Assembly: GCA_017792465.1 (NCBI GenBank)
Contig: CP051234.1
Span: 1 to 64,000, forward strand
Length of the DNA: 64,000 bases
Origin: Filomicrobium sp.
GTDB taxonomy: Bacteria > Pseudomonadota > Alphaproteobacteria > Rhizobiales > Hyphomicrobiaceae
Direction: 5' to 3'
Position numbers and translations under genes: made by a program. Shown here piece by piece: positions 25,871 to 34,713 of this stretch (position 1 is its first letter; each line of letters starts with the position of its first letter). The notes beneath the pieces were generated by a model, which worked only from the letters and a program-made list of their open reading frames with translations, did not search any database and had not been told where the DNA came from.

Positions 25871-26521
25871 GTGACCGATCTAGGCAGTAAGAGCGTCATT
25901 ATGGGGGATCTCGTCATTGAAGGCGACGTCGTCTCCAAGGGGGCGGTTGAAGTCAACGGGCGGGTGCAGGGCAGCTTGTCGGCGCAGTCCGTTACGATCA
26001 GCAAAACGGGCGAGGTCTATGGTTCGCTGAAAGCGCAAAATGCGAACGTCAATGGCTCGGTACAAGGTGACGTGCGTATCCGCGAACTGATCCGGATCGG
26101 CGACACGGGTTCGGTGAGCGGCGACGTTGAATATGGCCGGATCGCGATGGATCAGGGCGGGGAGCTGAGTGCGACCTTGCGCAACGTGCCGCCGCATCTG
26201 TCTGGCGATCTCGATTTGACGGTTGCGAAGGGCGGAGCCGTTACGATCACGACCGAGGATCTCAACGCTATTGATCCGGATGATGATGCCACCGATCTGA
26301 CCTACAACATCAGCAACCCGATGAACGGCTTTATTGCGATGGCGTCGGCGCGCTCGTCGGCAATTATCAAATTCACGCAGGCGGATCTCGAAGGCGGACA
26401 GGTGCTGTTTGTGCACGATGGATCGAGCGCACCCGCTGCCGGGTTTGATGCGTTTGTTGTCGATGGCAAAGGCGCGACCTCGGGAGCGGCCAAGCATGTG
26501 ACCGTTTCGGTGCGGGGTTGA
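25871..26521 (+). CDS. Bactofilin with C-terminal CSPG/cadherin-like repeat
   Basis: A 216-residue protein. Residues about 5-100 form a bactofilin (DUF583) beta-helix: repeated short strands with Gly turns (GDLVIEGDVVSKGAVEVNGR, GEVYGSLKAQNANVNGSVQG, GSVSGDVEYG). Bactofilins polymerise into cytoskeletal filaments that position cell-wall enzymes. Residues about 112-216 match a CSPG/cadherin-like repeat (VTITTEDLNAIDPDDDATDL, FTQADLEGGQVLFVHDG, AAGFDAFVVDGKG), normally extracellular adhesion modules. The start is GTG with GGAG eight bases upstream; no signal peptide is seen, so the compartment of the second domain is puzzling. It is convergent with mreBCD, 84 bp away. Confidence 0.8.
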   Translation: MTDLGSKSVIMGDLVIEGDVVSKGAVEVNGRVQGSLSAQSVTISKTGEVYGSLKAQNANVNGSVQGDVRIRELIRIGDTGSVSGDVEYGRIAMDQGGELSATLRNVPPHLSGDLDLTVAKGGAVTITTEDLNAIDPDDDATDLTYNISNPMNGFIAMASARSSAIIKFTQADLEGGQVLFVHDGSSAPAAGFDAFVVDGKGATSGAAKHVTVSVRG

Positions 26522-26605
26522 GCTGACAATTTTTGGTCCTGTGACGCGCCTTTTTGGCGGTCTGCGGCGGCCACCGAAAAAGCTGCGGCTGCGGTTCGTA
26601 ATCGC

Positions 26606-27118
26606 TCAGGCGCTTTCCAGATCGAAGCGGCCTTCGGATGGAGCGAAGTCGCACAGCCGCAATAGGCCTGCAACGGCGGGATAGGCCAAGACCATCAAAG
26701 CCCACGCGGTCATTAGCTCAAGCCATGACCCTGCCGGCGCGGCGACGACCTCACCGATCAGCGCTGTTGCGCCAACGCAGACGGTCATGGCCATCGCAAA
26801 TAGGCCCCATCGACCGAACTTCCAATACCGGGTCGCCATGGGGCGCTGCAGAAGACCGATCGTCCAGGCGAGGGCGTAGATCGTGGTCCAGAAGCCGGGT
26901 GGGCCTGCCAGCACAATGTCGGCGGACAGACCGCTGAATAGAACCGCGAGGCTTGGGATCGCCGAAGGGCGGCGCAGCGCCCAGTAGTGCAGTGTTGCAG
27001 CGGGAAGAAGGGCGAGCGCCAGAGTTGCTGACGTTGTCGGAAGCCACGGGGCGAGCGTCGCTGCGGTAAGGATGGTCAAGGTAGCAAGCGGCAGCAGCGC
27101 GGCGAGCGTGGCGATCAT
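26606..27118 (-). CDS. mreD: Rod shape-determining protein MreD
   Basis: A 170-residue integral membrane protein with about five hydrophobic segments, part of the elongasome that guides side-wall peptidoglycan synthesis. Identification rests on its place directly behind mreB-mreC, its size, and the PSLAVLFSGLSADIVLAGPPG region typical of MreD. Its start overlaps the mreC stop by four bases. The usual next genes (mrdA and mrdB) do not follow here; the neighbour is a convergent bactofilin gene. Confidence 0.85.
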   Translation of the reverse strand: MIATLAALLPLATLTILTAATLAPWLPTTSATLALALLPAATLHYWALRRPSAIPSLAVLFSGLSADIVLAGPPGFWTTIYALAWTIGLLQRPMATRYWKFGRWGLFAMAMTVCVGATALIGEVVAAPAGSWLELMTAWALMVLAYPAVAGLLRLCDFAPSEGRFDLESA

Positions 27119-28107
27119 CGGTTTGCCTCGCCAAACGTGCTTTCTTTCGCAGCGTCGCGTTCGGACGTCGTACGGTCGTGCTGGACGTTTGGTTGAGGTT
27201 TGCCATTGAAGCGCGCGGCGAGTTTACGCGTTGCGACTTCATTGGCGGCTGTCTGATCAGGTTGTGCAACATCTGCCGGGAGCAAGACGCTGACGAATTC
27301 GAGACGGTTGAAATCGACATAAGGTTCGATCCGCATGCCGTACCCTGTGGCAACGACCCGTCCGATGCGCAGGCCACGCGGCAGGCCGCCTTCTTCACCG
27401 GCGCTGACGACAGCGTCGTCGATTGCAACATCGAGACTTCCGGTCGCCGACTCTATCGCCAGTGACCGCGTTCCGTCACCGCTCGCCATTGCCGTGATGC
27501 GTTGAGGTCCGATGCTGACGAGCAGGCGGCTGGCGGGATCTGTCAGGAAGCGGACCCGCGTGGTGCTGTGACCAGTTTCGTAGGTCGTGCCGACCAGACC
27601 TTTCCCATTCACGACGGCGAGGCTTTCTGCAACTCCGGACGATGTTCCGGCACCGATCAAGACGCTGCGATTTTGCTTGCCGAATGAGCGTGCGCGAACT
27701 GTCGTCGTGATGAAGCTCATGGCTGGTTCTGACACGACGCGGGTCAGAGACTGTAGATCTGCCAGCTGGCTTTCCAGATCCAGAGCGCGCCATTTCCACG
27801 CGCGGAGTGCTTCGTTTTCGGTGCGCAGGGTTTTGAGTTCGTCTTCGAGCCCGACGAGGTTTTCATAGTGGGTGCCAAGGTCGTGCAGAGGCTTCAGTGG
27901 GGTTTGCAATAGGCCAACGATCGACGAGACCGGTCCGGCAAGACGGGCCCGGGCATCCGCGACTTCGTTGGGATAGAGCTTGCCGAGCGTGAGCAATGCG
28001 AGCGCCGAAACGACAAGCGCTGCGGCACCGGCGAGGCGGCGCGCGCCAGGACCCTGGCGTGAGCGTTTGTTGCCGAGCAACCGCCGCTTTGGAGACAGCA
28101 AGTTCAT
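27115..28107 (-). CDS. mreC: Rod shape-determining protein MreC
   Basis: Bitopic inner-membrane protein of the elongasome, 330 residues. A positively charged N-terminus precedes one transmembrane helix (about 26-44), then a coiled coil (about 80-120, LVGLEDELKTLRTENEALRAW) and the beta-barrel periplasmic domain containing AVVNGKGLVGTTYETG and SAGEEGGLPRGLRIGRV. The start was set at MNLLSPKRR; 30 extra codons upstream lack homology. It follows mreB by 146 bp and overlaps mreD. Confidence 0.93.
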   Translation of the reverse strand: MNLLSPKRRLLGNKRSRQGPGARRLAGAAALVVSALALLTLGKLYPNEVADARARLAGPVSSIVGLLQTPLKPLHDLGTHYENLVGLEDELKTLRTENEALRAWKWRALDLESQLADLQSLTRVVSEPAMSFITTTVRARSFGKQNRSVLIGAGTSSGVAESLAVVNGKGLVGTTYETGHSTTRVRFLTDPASRLLVSIGPQRITAMASGDGTRSLAIESATGSLDVAIDDAVVSAGEEGGLPRGLRIGRVVATGYGMRIEPYVDFNRLEFVSVLLPADVAQPDQTAANEVATRKLAARFNGKPQPNVQHDRTTSERDAAKESTFGEANR

Positions 28108-28253
28108 TGACCCGTATACCGTTGCCTTGACGTTAGCGCGGCACGCAGGAACATCGCATTCCTGCGACGTGCCGTTCCCCACCCCTGGGTTATGCAAGCG
28201 TCATTCTTCGACGACTATAAAGCGCTATGGGGCGGACGAAAAGGTTAATGTTT

Positions 28254-29279
28254 TCAAGGGGTCAACAGCAGGTGTTGGCGCTTATCGAGCTGTTCGAGGA
28301 TCGTCGCGGAGCCCCGGATCACACAGTGCATCGGCCGGTCGGGGACGGTGAACGCGACGCCGACGCGGCGCTCGAATTCCTTGTCGAGCCCATCGATCAA
28401 GGCACCGCCGCCGGTCAGACAGATGCCGCGTTCGCAGATGTCGGCGGCGATATCGGGGGGTAGGTCTTCGAGCGAGCGCTGGATGAAGTCGGCGATGTTG
28501 TCGATGGGGCTGTCGAGCGCTTCGGCGATATCGCTGGGTGTGAGCACAATGCTTTTGGGTCGGCCCTGGCGCAGGTCGCGGCCGCGGATGTGAATGTCGA
28601 CATCGCGGTTCTCGGCACCGACGATTGCTGTGCCGCCTTCGATCTTAATGCGCTCTGCGTTGGCTTCGCCGATCAACAGATGGTGGCGGCGGCGGACGTA
28701 GCGGATGATGGCTTCGTCGAACGCGTTACCGGCACAGCGCAGAGAGCGCGCCTGCAGCACGCCGCCAAGCGAGAGGACGGCGATGTCGGTTGTGCCGCCG
28801 CCGATGTCGATCACCATCGAACCGCGCGGTTCGTCGACGGGAAGTCCCGCACCAATCGCGGCGGCGACCGGTTCCTCGACGATATAGACGCGGCGGGAGC
28901 CGGAGGAGACGGCCGTTTCGTAGACGGCGCGGCGTTCGACGGGCGTGGCGCTGGCTGGCACACAGATCAGGATGCGTGGGCGCAGGAAGCCGTATTTCGA
29001 TTTGGCGCGCTTGATGAATTGCCGGAGCATTTCCTCGGTGGCGACGAAGTCGGCGATGACGCCGTCGCGCAAGGGGCGGATCAGCTCGATGCTTTCGGGC
29101 GTGCGGCCAAGCATCGCCTGGGCCTTGTGGCCGACGGCGAGGACATCGCGAACACCGGCGACATTGCGAACGGCCACCGCCGAGGGTTCATCGATAATGA
29201 TGCCGCGGCCGACGACGTGCACGAGAGTGTTGACGGTTCCAAGGTCGATGGCGATGTCGTCGGAGAATACGCTGGCCAA
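28254..29279 (-). CDS. mreB: Rod shape-determining protein MreB
   Basis: Actin-like ATPase forming membrane-associated filaments that direct side-wall growth. 341 residues: phosphate-1 motif IAIDLGTVNT near 9-18, DFVATEEMLRQFIKRA near 78-93, IVEEPVAAAIGAG near 132-144, phosphate-2 motif MVIDIGGGTTDIAV near 155-168, and adenosine motif GICLTGGGALIDGLD near 286-300. Normal length (E. coli 347). It leads the mreB-mreC-mreD operon, with a 215-bp gap after the leuA stop that may hold its promoter. Confidence 0.97.
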   Translation of the reverse strand: MASVFSDDIAIDLGTVNTLVHVVGRGIIIDEPSAVAVRNVAGVRDVLAVGHKAQAMLGRTPESIELIRPLRDGVIADFVATEEMLRQFIKRAKSKYGFLRPRILICVPASATPVERRAVYETAVSSGSRRVYIVEEPVAAAIGAGLPVDEPRGSMVIDIGGGTTDIAVLSLGGVLQARSLRCAGNAFDEAIIRYVRRRHHLLIGEANAERIKIEGGTAIVGAENRDVDIHIRGRDLRQGRPKSIVLTPSDIAEALDSPIDNIADFIQRSLEDLPPDIAADICERGICLTGGGALIDGLDKEFERRVGVAFTVPDRPMHCVIRGSATILEQLDKRQHLLLTP

Positions 29280-29494
29280 CCGTGGTCCTCGTCGTCGAAG
29301 TGTGCCGCCTGGGCGGTCTCGCGCTTAAAGTTCAGTTCGGCGTGCAACTCCATGCGAACTGCGGTCGGTGGCGCAGCGGCGCCGCAGCGGTTCGCCGGGC
29401 TGATCGGGCGTGCACAATGAACGCACACTACGGCGGTATTACTACACTGGCCGCGAGGGCCAGTGTAGCGTTCTCAGGCATAAATCGCTTTTTC

Positions 29495-31066
29495 CTAAAT
29501 GGCGGCCTGTGCCTGGGTGGTCTTTTCGCGCTTCACCATCAGTTTGTTGACGGCTGCAACGTAAGCGCGAGCCGACGCCACCAGGGTATCGGTGTCGGCG
29601 CCGCGACCGGTCACCGTGCGGCCGGCCTCGTCTTCGAGGCGGACCGAGACTTCTGCCTGGGCATCCGTGCCCTGCGTGACGGCATGGACCTGATAGAGCG
29701 CCAACGTGCCATTGTGCGGCATCAGCTCTTTGATGGCGTTGAAGGTCGCATCGACCGGGCCGTTACCAGCTGCCTGGACGGTTTTGTGGTCGCCGTCCAT
29801 GTCCAGCGTCAGGGTCGCGGTTTGCGGGCCCATCGTGCCGGCGATGACGGTCAAGGCGACGACCTTGGTGCGGTCGTGCATGTGGGCGATGCCCTGATCG
29901 ACCAGCGCCTCGATGTCTTCGTCGTAGACGTGTTTCTTGCGGTCGGCCAAAGCCTTGAAGCGGGTGAAGGCATCTTCCAGCTGGTTTTCGCCCAAGTCGT
30001 AGCCCAGGTCTTTCAGCTTGGTGCGGAACGCCGCGCGGCCGGAGTGCTTGCCCATGACCAGCGAGGTCTTGCTGACGCCAACCGATTCCGGCGTCATGAT
30101 CTCGTAGGTCTGGGTGTGCTTCAGCATGCCATCCTGGTGGATTCCGCTTTCGTGGGCGAAGGCGTTCCGGCCGACGATGGCTTTGTTGTACTGCACGGGG
30201 AAGTTCGTCACCGCCGAGACCAGACGCGAGGCGCGCGACAACATCTTGGCGTTGACGCCGGTCTCATAGGGCAGGACATCTCCACGGGTGGCGATCGCCA
30301 TGACGATCTCTTCCAGGGCTGCGTTGCCGGCGCGTTCGCCGATGCCGTTGACGGTGCACTCGACCTGACGGATGCCGGCGCGGATGCCAGCCAGCGAGTT
30401 GGCGACCGCCATGCCGAGGTCGTCGTGGCAATGGGCCGAGAAGATCGCCTTGTCGGCATTCGGCACGCGCTCACGCAGCATCGCGATTAATGCGAAGTAT
30501 TCTTCCGGCACGGTGTAGCCGACGGTGTCGGGGATGTTGATTGTCGTGGCGCCGGCGTTGATGGCCGCCTCGACGCAGCGGCACAGGAAGTCATGCTCGG
30601 TGCGGGTGGCGTCTTCGGCCGACCATTCGACGTCGTTGACCAGGTTGCGCGCACGGGTGACCGAGCGGGTGACCAGATCCAGAACCTCGTCGGGCTCCTT
30701 CTTCAGCTTGAACTTCATATGGACGGGGGACGTCGATATGAAGGTATGGATGCGCGGCTTGACCGCTTTGCCAACGGCCTCGCCGGCGCGGTCGATGTCT
30801 TTGTCGCCTGCGCGCGCCAAACCGGCGACGGTGGCGTTCTTAACGCGACCTGCGATGGCGGAGACTGCTTCGAAGTCGCCCTCGGAGGCGATCGGGAAGC
30901 CGGCTTCGATGATGTCGACGCCCATCTCATCGAGGAAATCGGCGACTTCCATCTTTTCTTCGAACGTCATGGTGGCGCCGGGGCATTGCTCGCCGTCGCG
31001 CAGCGTCGTGTCAAAGATCAGGACGCGCTCTTTGTTTTCCGATTTGGGTTCAGGTGAAGTCGTCAT
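29495..31066 (-). CDS. leuA: 2-isopropylmalate synthase LeuA
   Basis: Condenses acetyl-CoA with 2-ketoisovalerate, the first committed step of leucine synthesis. 523 residues: TIM-barrel catalytic domain with DTTLRDGEQCPG near 19-30, HCHDDLGMAVANS near 206-218 (metal-binding HxH) and the GIGERAGNAALEE signature near 235-247; C-terminal LeuA dimer/allosteric domain from about 395, where leucine binds. A leucine-codon-rich leader with alternative hairpins at 31146-31253 precedes it and suggests attenuation in addition to feedback inhibition. Confidence 0.97.
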   Translation of the reverse strand: MTTSPEPKSENKERVLIFDTTLRDGEQCPGATMTFEEKMEVADFLDEMGVDIIEAGFPIASEGDFEAVSAIAGRVKNATVAGLARAGDKDIDRAGEAVGKAVKPRIHTFISTSPVHMKFKLKKEPDEVLDLVTRSVTRARNLVNDVEWSAEDATRTEHDFLCRCVEAAINAGATTINIPDTVGYTVPEEYFALIAMLRERVPNADKAIFSAHCHDDLGMAVANSLAGIRAGIRQVECTVNGIGERAGNAALEEIVMAIATRGDVLPYETGVNAKMLSRASRLVSAVTNFPVQYNKAIVGRNAFAHESGIHQDGMLKHTQTYEIMTPESVGVSKTSLVMGKHSGRAAFRTKLKDLGYDLGENQLEDAFTRFKALADRKKHVYDEDIEALVDQGIAHMHDRTKVVALTVIAGTMGPQTATLTLDMDGDHKTVQAAGNGPVDATFNAIKELMPHNGTLALYQVHAVTQGTDAQAEVSVRLEDEAGRTVTGRGADTDTLVASARAYVAAVNKLMVKREKTTQAQAAI

Positions 31067-31145
31067 TTGGGTTTGCCCTTCAGTCTCGGCTCCGGCTTTT
31101 CCAGCTGCGGAGCGGAAATTTACGTTGCTACCTTGGCGAATTGCG

Positions 31146-31253
31146 TCCCCTGAGCGTGGCCCCCATGATTATGGGGTCCCCTGAAAATGCTCAGGGGCTT
31201 CTAAGGAGCAGCATGGGCAGTAGAGCGCGGCCAGCAGCGCACGGCCCGTTCAC
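31146..31253 (-). promoter_or_regulatory. leuA leader with leucine-rich peptide and alternative hairpins
   Basis: On the minus strand an open frame ends CTA-CTG-CCC-ATG-CTG-CTC-CTT-AGA-AGC-CCC-TGA: five leucine codons in seven, stopping at 31191. The frame can start at ATG 31214 (MLLLRSP) or GTG 31253 (20 residues); neither has a clear ribosome-binding site. The stop lies within the 5' arm of a 7-bp hairpin (31178-31184 with 31191-31197). That arm can instead pair over nine bases (GCTCAGGGG, 31189-31197) with CCCCTGAGC at 31147-31155, enclosing another hairpin (31161-31176). Such switchable pairing behind leucine codons is the layout of ribosome-mediated attenuation. No U tract follows, so the mechanism could be Rho-dependent. 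Confidence 0.6.
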
Positions 31254-31493
31254 CAAGATCGGTGCGGGCGAGGCAATTTTCTGATTTTCGAATGGCTGGC
31301 CCATCTGGGGTGCAGCGCTCCTCGATTGAATCAACTGGCGGCGGTTCGAAGCGAACAATGCAACACTAAGACAAAGCTCTAAACAAAAAGCAAGCTTAGC
31401 GAGACGGGTAACACACGCGCAGGCGGCATTAATGCGCAGTTGCGGCATAATGGTGGCTGGTAGGCCAGTGGTGCTGACCTTGTTGGACGGCTT

Positions 31494-32405
31494 TTAGACC
31501 TCGATTTTACCCTCACACACCCGGACGGCCTGTCCACCGATCCGAACGGTTTCCAGTTCGCCGCCTCGGACGACACTGGTGACGATGACGTGGCTTGGCC
31601 GGTTCATCGTGTAGCCCTGTTCGAGGGTTCGCTTATGCGTTCCGTCGGGGAAATCGTCGAACTGATGGATTGCGCCTGCAAGGCAAATGGCTGCCGATCC
31701 GGTTGCGGGGTCTTCGGGAACGCCCATTGCCGGGGCGAACATCCGAGTATGGAAGGCCGATTTCGTATGGATGCATTGGCGGGTGTAGAGGTAGGCGCCG
31801 ACAATGCCTTGTTCCTCGAAGGCTGATTCCCAATGCGGGTGGACGACGCGGGCTTTGGTGATCGCCTCGCGCGTTGAGATCGGGATCATGGCGAAGGCCG
31901 GTCCGGCCGCAAAGCAGCGGGGGCGATGATTTTCGAAGCCGATCTCGCTGGGGATCAGCCCGATCCCGGCGGCGAGCTTTTCGACCGGTGGAAGGGCGCC
32001 GGCATCCTGGGGGCGCTTGGGAGCGTCGAACTCGGCGAAGCCTTCTTCGCCGGGGCGCAGGCGGACGCCGACTCTGACAACGCCGATTTTTTGTTCCAGC
32101 GTGACGATCGAATCCAACTCTTCGGGGGAGTCTCCGGCCTTCTTCTGCGCCAGCAGGATTGCTGTCCCGACGGTGGGGTGGCCGGCGAAGGAGATCTCTT
32201 CGTTGGGCGTGAAGATCCGCATCGATGCGGAATGGGCCGGGTTCGAAGGAGCCGCGACGAAGACCGTCTCGGATAGGTTGAACTCCCGTGCGATCGTCTG
32301 CATGCGTGCCGTATCAAGATCATCGGCTGCCAGAACAACGGCGAGAGGATTGCCGCCGAAACGGGACGTCGTGAAGACATCGAGAGTGTAGAAATCAAGC
32401 CGCAT
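31494..32405 (-). CDS. PhzF-family isomerase/epimerase-like protein
   Basis: A 303-residue protein of the PhzF family, a diaminopimelate-epimerase-like fold. Features include FTTSRFGGNPLAVVL near 11-25, the catalytic Glu in EFNLSETVF near 41-49, IFTPNEEISFAGHPTVG near 64-80 and EDPATGSAA near 231-239. Members isomerise small acids, the best known in phenazine synthesis, but most PhzF homologues have unknown substrates, and no phenazine genes are near. It is upstream of leuA on the same strand but separated by the leuA leader. Confidence 0.88.
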   Translation of the reverse strand: MRLDFYTLDVFTTSRFGGNPLAVVLAADDLDTARMQTIAREFNLSETVFVAAPSNPAHSASMRIFTPNEEISFAGHPTVGTAILLAQKKAGDSPEELDSIVTLEQKIGVVRVGVRLRPGEEGFAEFDAPKRPQDAGALPPVEKLAAGIGLIPSEIGFENHRPRCFAAGPAFAMIPISTREAITKARVVHPHWESAFEEQGIVGAYLYTRQCIHTKSAFHTRMFAPAMGVPEDPATGSAAICLAGAIHQFDDFPDGTHKRTLEQGYTMNRPSHVIVTSVVRGGELETVRIGGQAVRVCEGKIEV

Positions 32406-32533
32406 TTGATTGATGACACCTGAAAGCTGGAGATTGCCAGACAGTTGAATATGTGACCGGCGCGCACTCTGCCTCTTTCGCGAGGCGCGTCAAGCTGGAT
32501 GTGCGATGTTGGCACGGATGGTGGAAATATTGC

Positions 32534-33247
32534 TCAGGTGCCCGCAAACACGGCGCACATCGCCAAGCGCGCATAGGCGGCGACGTCCGGATTCGATTGC
32601 GCCTCGGATGCGTTCGAGAAGATCACAAAATCGCACAGTTCAGGTTCGGATTGCCTGGCGAGGTTTGCCAAGAGCTCCTCTCTTAGCTCGGTTGCGGTTT
32701 TTGAAGACCGGAATTCGATCGCTATCGAGACATTGGTTCCGACTTGTGTGACGAGGAAGTCTGGGCCGCGCGCAAAGACTGAAGGTGGCAGACCCGTTTC
32801 CTCTTCCAGTTCTCGAACGATGCTGGCGGCGATATCGATGTCACCGTCCTTAGTTAAATCGTTGCGGTCGATAAATCCGCTGGGCAGACAAAGCGTCGCT
32901 GAGTTGACTTGGCCTGGATGTTGTCGCGAGAGCAGGATTTCGCCGCCGTTGGCGCGGATGATCGCGGAGCCGAAGCCGTCGTGGATGTTCTTGTCGGGGT
33001 ATCCGCTGTCTTTCCAATGCAGGTAGGCGGCGAAGTTCGTTTCGATCATTTGTGCAGACAAGATGCCGTCGTCGATCGAAGGCGGCTCCATCATGAAAAT
33101 GCGGCCGTTAAAGAAAGACGGACTTTCAGCCAGCCGCTTTTGCCAATGGTTTGCGATTTCTCGACTATAGCGCTGTTCGTAGCTCCAGGCCTTCGAAGCG
33201 CGGCGCAGGCGGCATTCGCGTACGCGGGTGACGGATGCACTTGGCAT
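32534..33247 (-). CDS. NUDIX hydrolase
   Basis: A 237-residue protein with a Nudix box near residues 126-158: GFIDRND followed by a short insertion and then IVRELEEETGL, giving the R-E-x-x-E-E core that binds divalent metal. The first acidic position of the box is Asp rather than Glu, and the insertion (LTKDGDID) makes the loop longer than the canonical 23 residues. An N-terminal extension of about 80 residues is not recognised. The substrate, some nucleoside diphosphate linked to another moiety, is unknown. The start codon lacks a clear ribosome-binding site and may lie farther in. Confidence 0.8.
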   Translation of the reverse strand: MPSASVTRVRECRLRRASKAWSYEQRYSREIANHWQKRLAESPSFFNGRIFMMEPPSIDDGILSAQMIETNFAAYLHWKDSGYPDKNIHDGFGSAIIRANGGEILLSRQHPGQVNSATLCLPSGFIDRNDLTKDGDIDIAASIVRELEEETGLPPSVFARGPDFLVTQVGTNVSIAIEFRSSKTATELREELLANLARQSEPELCDFVIFSNASEAQSNPDVAAYARLAMCAVFAGT

Positions 33248-34192
33248 GAAGTTTTGACTGTCCTGGTTATAGCTACCGCGGATGCCCTGCGGCGCGGTAA
33301 CGGTATTGTTTATTGAAGTGGAGCGGGTTTTGGAAAGACTGGTTCCGCGGAGCCCGCTTGATGTTTCGAAGTCGCTGCCTCTCGCTCCCGTGTGGGAGTT
33401 GGGTCACATCAAGGCCGCAATAGGGCTGCGGGGCGTTGCGGCAGCAGGTTCGGCGTGCCACTGATAAGCGATGGATTTTGATCTAAGCAGAAGATATTTT
33501 TGCCTTTTTGAGCACAATGTTATTCCAGGAACACCGTGAGTAATCTTTCACGTTCGTTTCGATATCTTACCAGATCCCCCTCGAAATAGGGCACTTGCCC
33601 AGGTTCGGCCCCGTTTGGGACTTCTTTTCGCCGCCGGATCTTAATGAAATCAATCTCAACGGGGCGCTCTTAAGGTTAACCACCGACGAGGCGTCTAACA
33701 GGGGATCAACTTCAAAGCACCTTGCTGAGGGAAAGCAAGATGCCGAGAACTTCCAAAATTCTGCACCAGTACGCCATCCGGCCCCTCCGCACGTCGTGCC
33801 CGAGCTGGATCGCGATCATCTCACATCTTCATGTGCACCGCGTTCGTGCTTTGCCCGTCAGTGCTGTTTCAGCGCGATGGTCAGCGCAACTGCGAGTTCA
33901 AGCTAACGGTACGCGGCATTTTCGGTCGACGACCAACGATGCCGGCTTGCCAAAGAGATGCCCGATCACGCCGGGCTAGGGTGGGCTTCAAACAAATCTC
34001 ACCCGTTGCGAACGGTAAAGGTCCCCGCTCCTGACCCGTTCGTTCCCATGGCCTGTCTTGCTTCTCCGAGCAGTTGGAGCAAGGCAGGCCTGCCACTGGA
34101 AGGCTCGTGCTTTCGCACCGCCACACACCTCCCTCCCCGACGCGGGAGTTCGGGTCTTCCGGTGGGTTTATCTCCAAAATCCAAAATAGATC
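33248..34192. other. 945-bp stretch without a recognisable gene
   Basis: Short open frames here lack protein-like composition. The best candidate is a 79-codon plus-strand frame at 33740-33979, preceded by GAGGGAAAG, but its product is Arg/Ser-rich with no family that I recognise, and I do not call it a gene. The 33480-33700 part is more A/T-rich than its surroundings, with TTAAGGTTAACC at 33670-33681, and may hold promoters. No hairpin with a T tract was found. Confidence 0.4.
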
Positions 34193-34465
34193 TCAAAGAC
34201 ACCCGGTGATGGTGGTGCCGCATTTGACGTAGTTGCCGATGGCCTCCCATTCGCAACAAGGAACCGCCTTGTCGCAAATCCAGACCTTGCGTACGCCATC
34301 GGAGAATTTATAGCGGCAGAGTTTCTCGCCCGGCAGGAGCGAACGCGTGGGTTTGGGCCAGCCCGTCTTGGAGCTTGCCTCGCCTTCAGCAGCGATGGCT
34401 GCTGGCGCTACAGTCACGGTTGCAATGCTAATAGCAAGCAGTGCCGCAACGATCATTTTAGGCAT
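34193..34465 (-). CDS. Small exported Cys-rich protein, hypothetical
   Basis: A 90-residue protein with a clear signal peptide (hydrophobic residues 5-20, then AIAA as likely cleavage site) and a mature part of about 65 residues holding six cysteines: one in LCRYKF, one in VWICDK, a CC pair in VPCCEW, one in VKCGT and one in the final TGCL. This suggests two or three disulfide bonds in the periplasm or outside the cell. The start ATG has GTGAG eight bases upstream; a GTG three codons earlier is an alternative. No family recognised; it sits alone beside an empty stretch. Confidence 0.6.
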   Translation of the reverse strand: MPKMIVAALLAISIATVTVAPAAIAAEGEASSKTGWPKPTRSLLPGEKLCRYKFSDGVRKVWICDKAVPCCEWEAIGNYVKCGTTITGCL

Positions 34466-34713
34466 TGGAAACACTCACTATTTTCAAAACTATAACGAAG
34501 ATTGTGCGCCAAAACTCGGCGCGGCACTAGGACCTGAAAGCATCAGTGGAAATGTTTCTGCAACCGTCGTGTCGTTTGACCTGAGGCACGGTGCCGGCAG
34601 CCGCAATGAATTGCGCCACCTGAGAGGGTCTCGGGTGGAGTTATTTATGGTCTTTGTGGCTTAGGAAATTTGGTCGCGATCGTCGCGATTGTCCCCAGGG
34701 GCGGGCGGGCCCG

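Noticed and set aside
28590-30490. Long plus-strand open frames opposite mreB and leuA
   Set aside because: They encode low-complexity Gly/Asp/Val-rich chains, and the opposite strand holds MreB and LeuA with complete motifs.
33282-33464. A 60-codon plus-strand frame after the NUDIX gene
   Set aside because: No ribosome-binding site, no homology and no distinctive composition.
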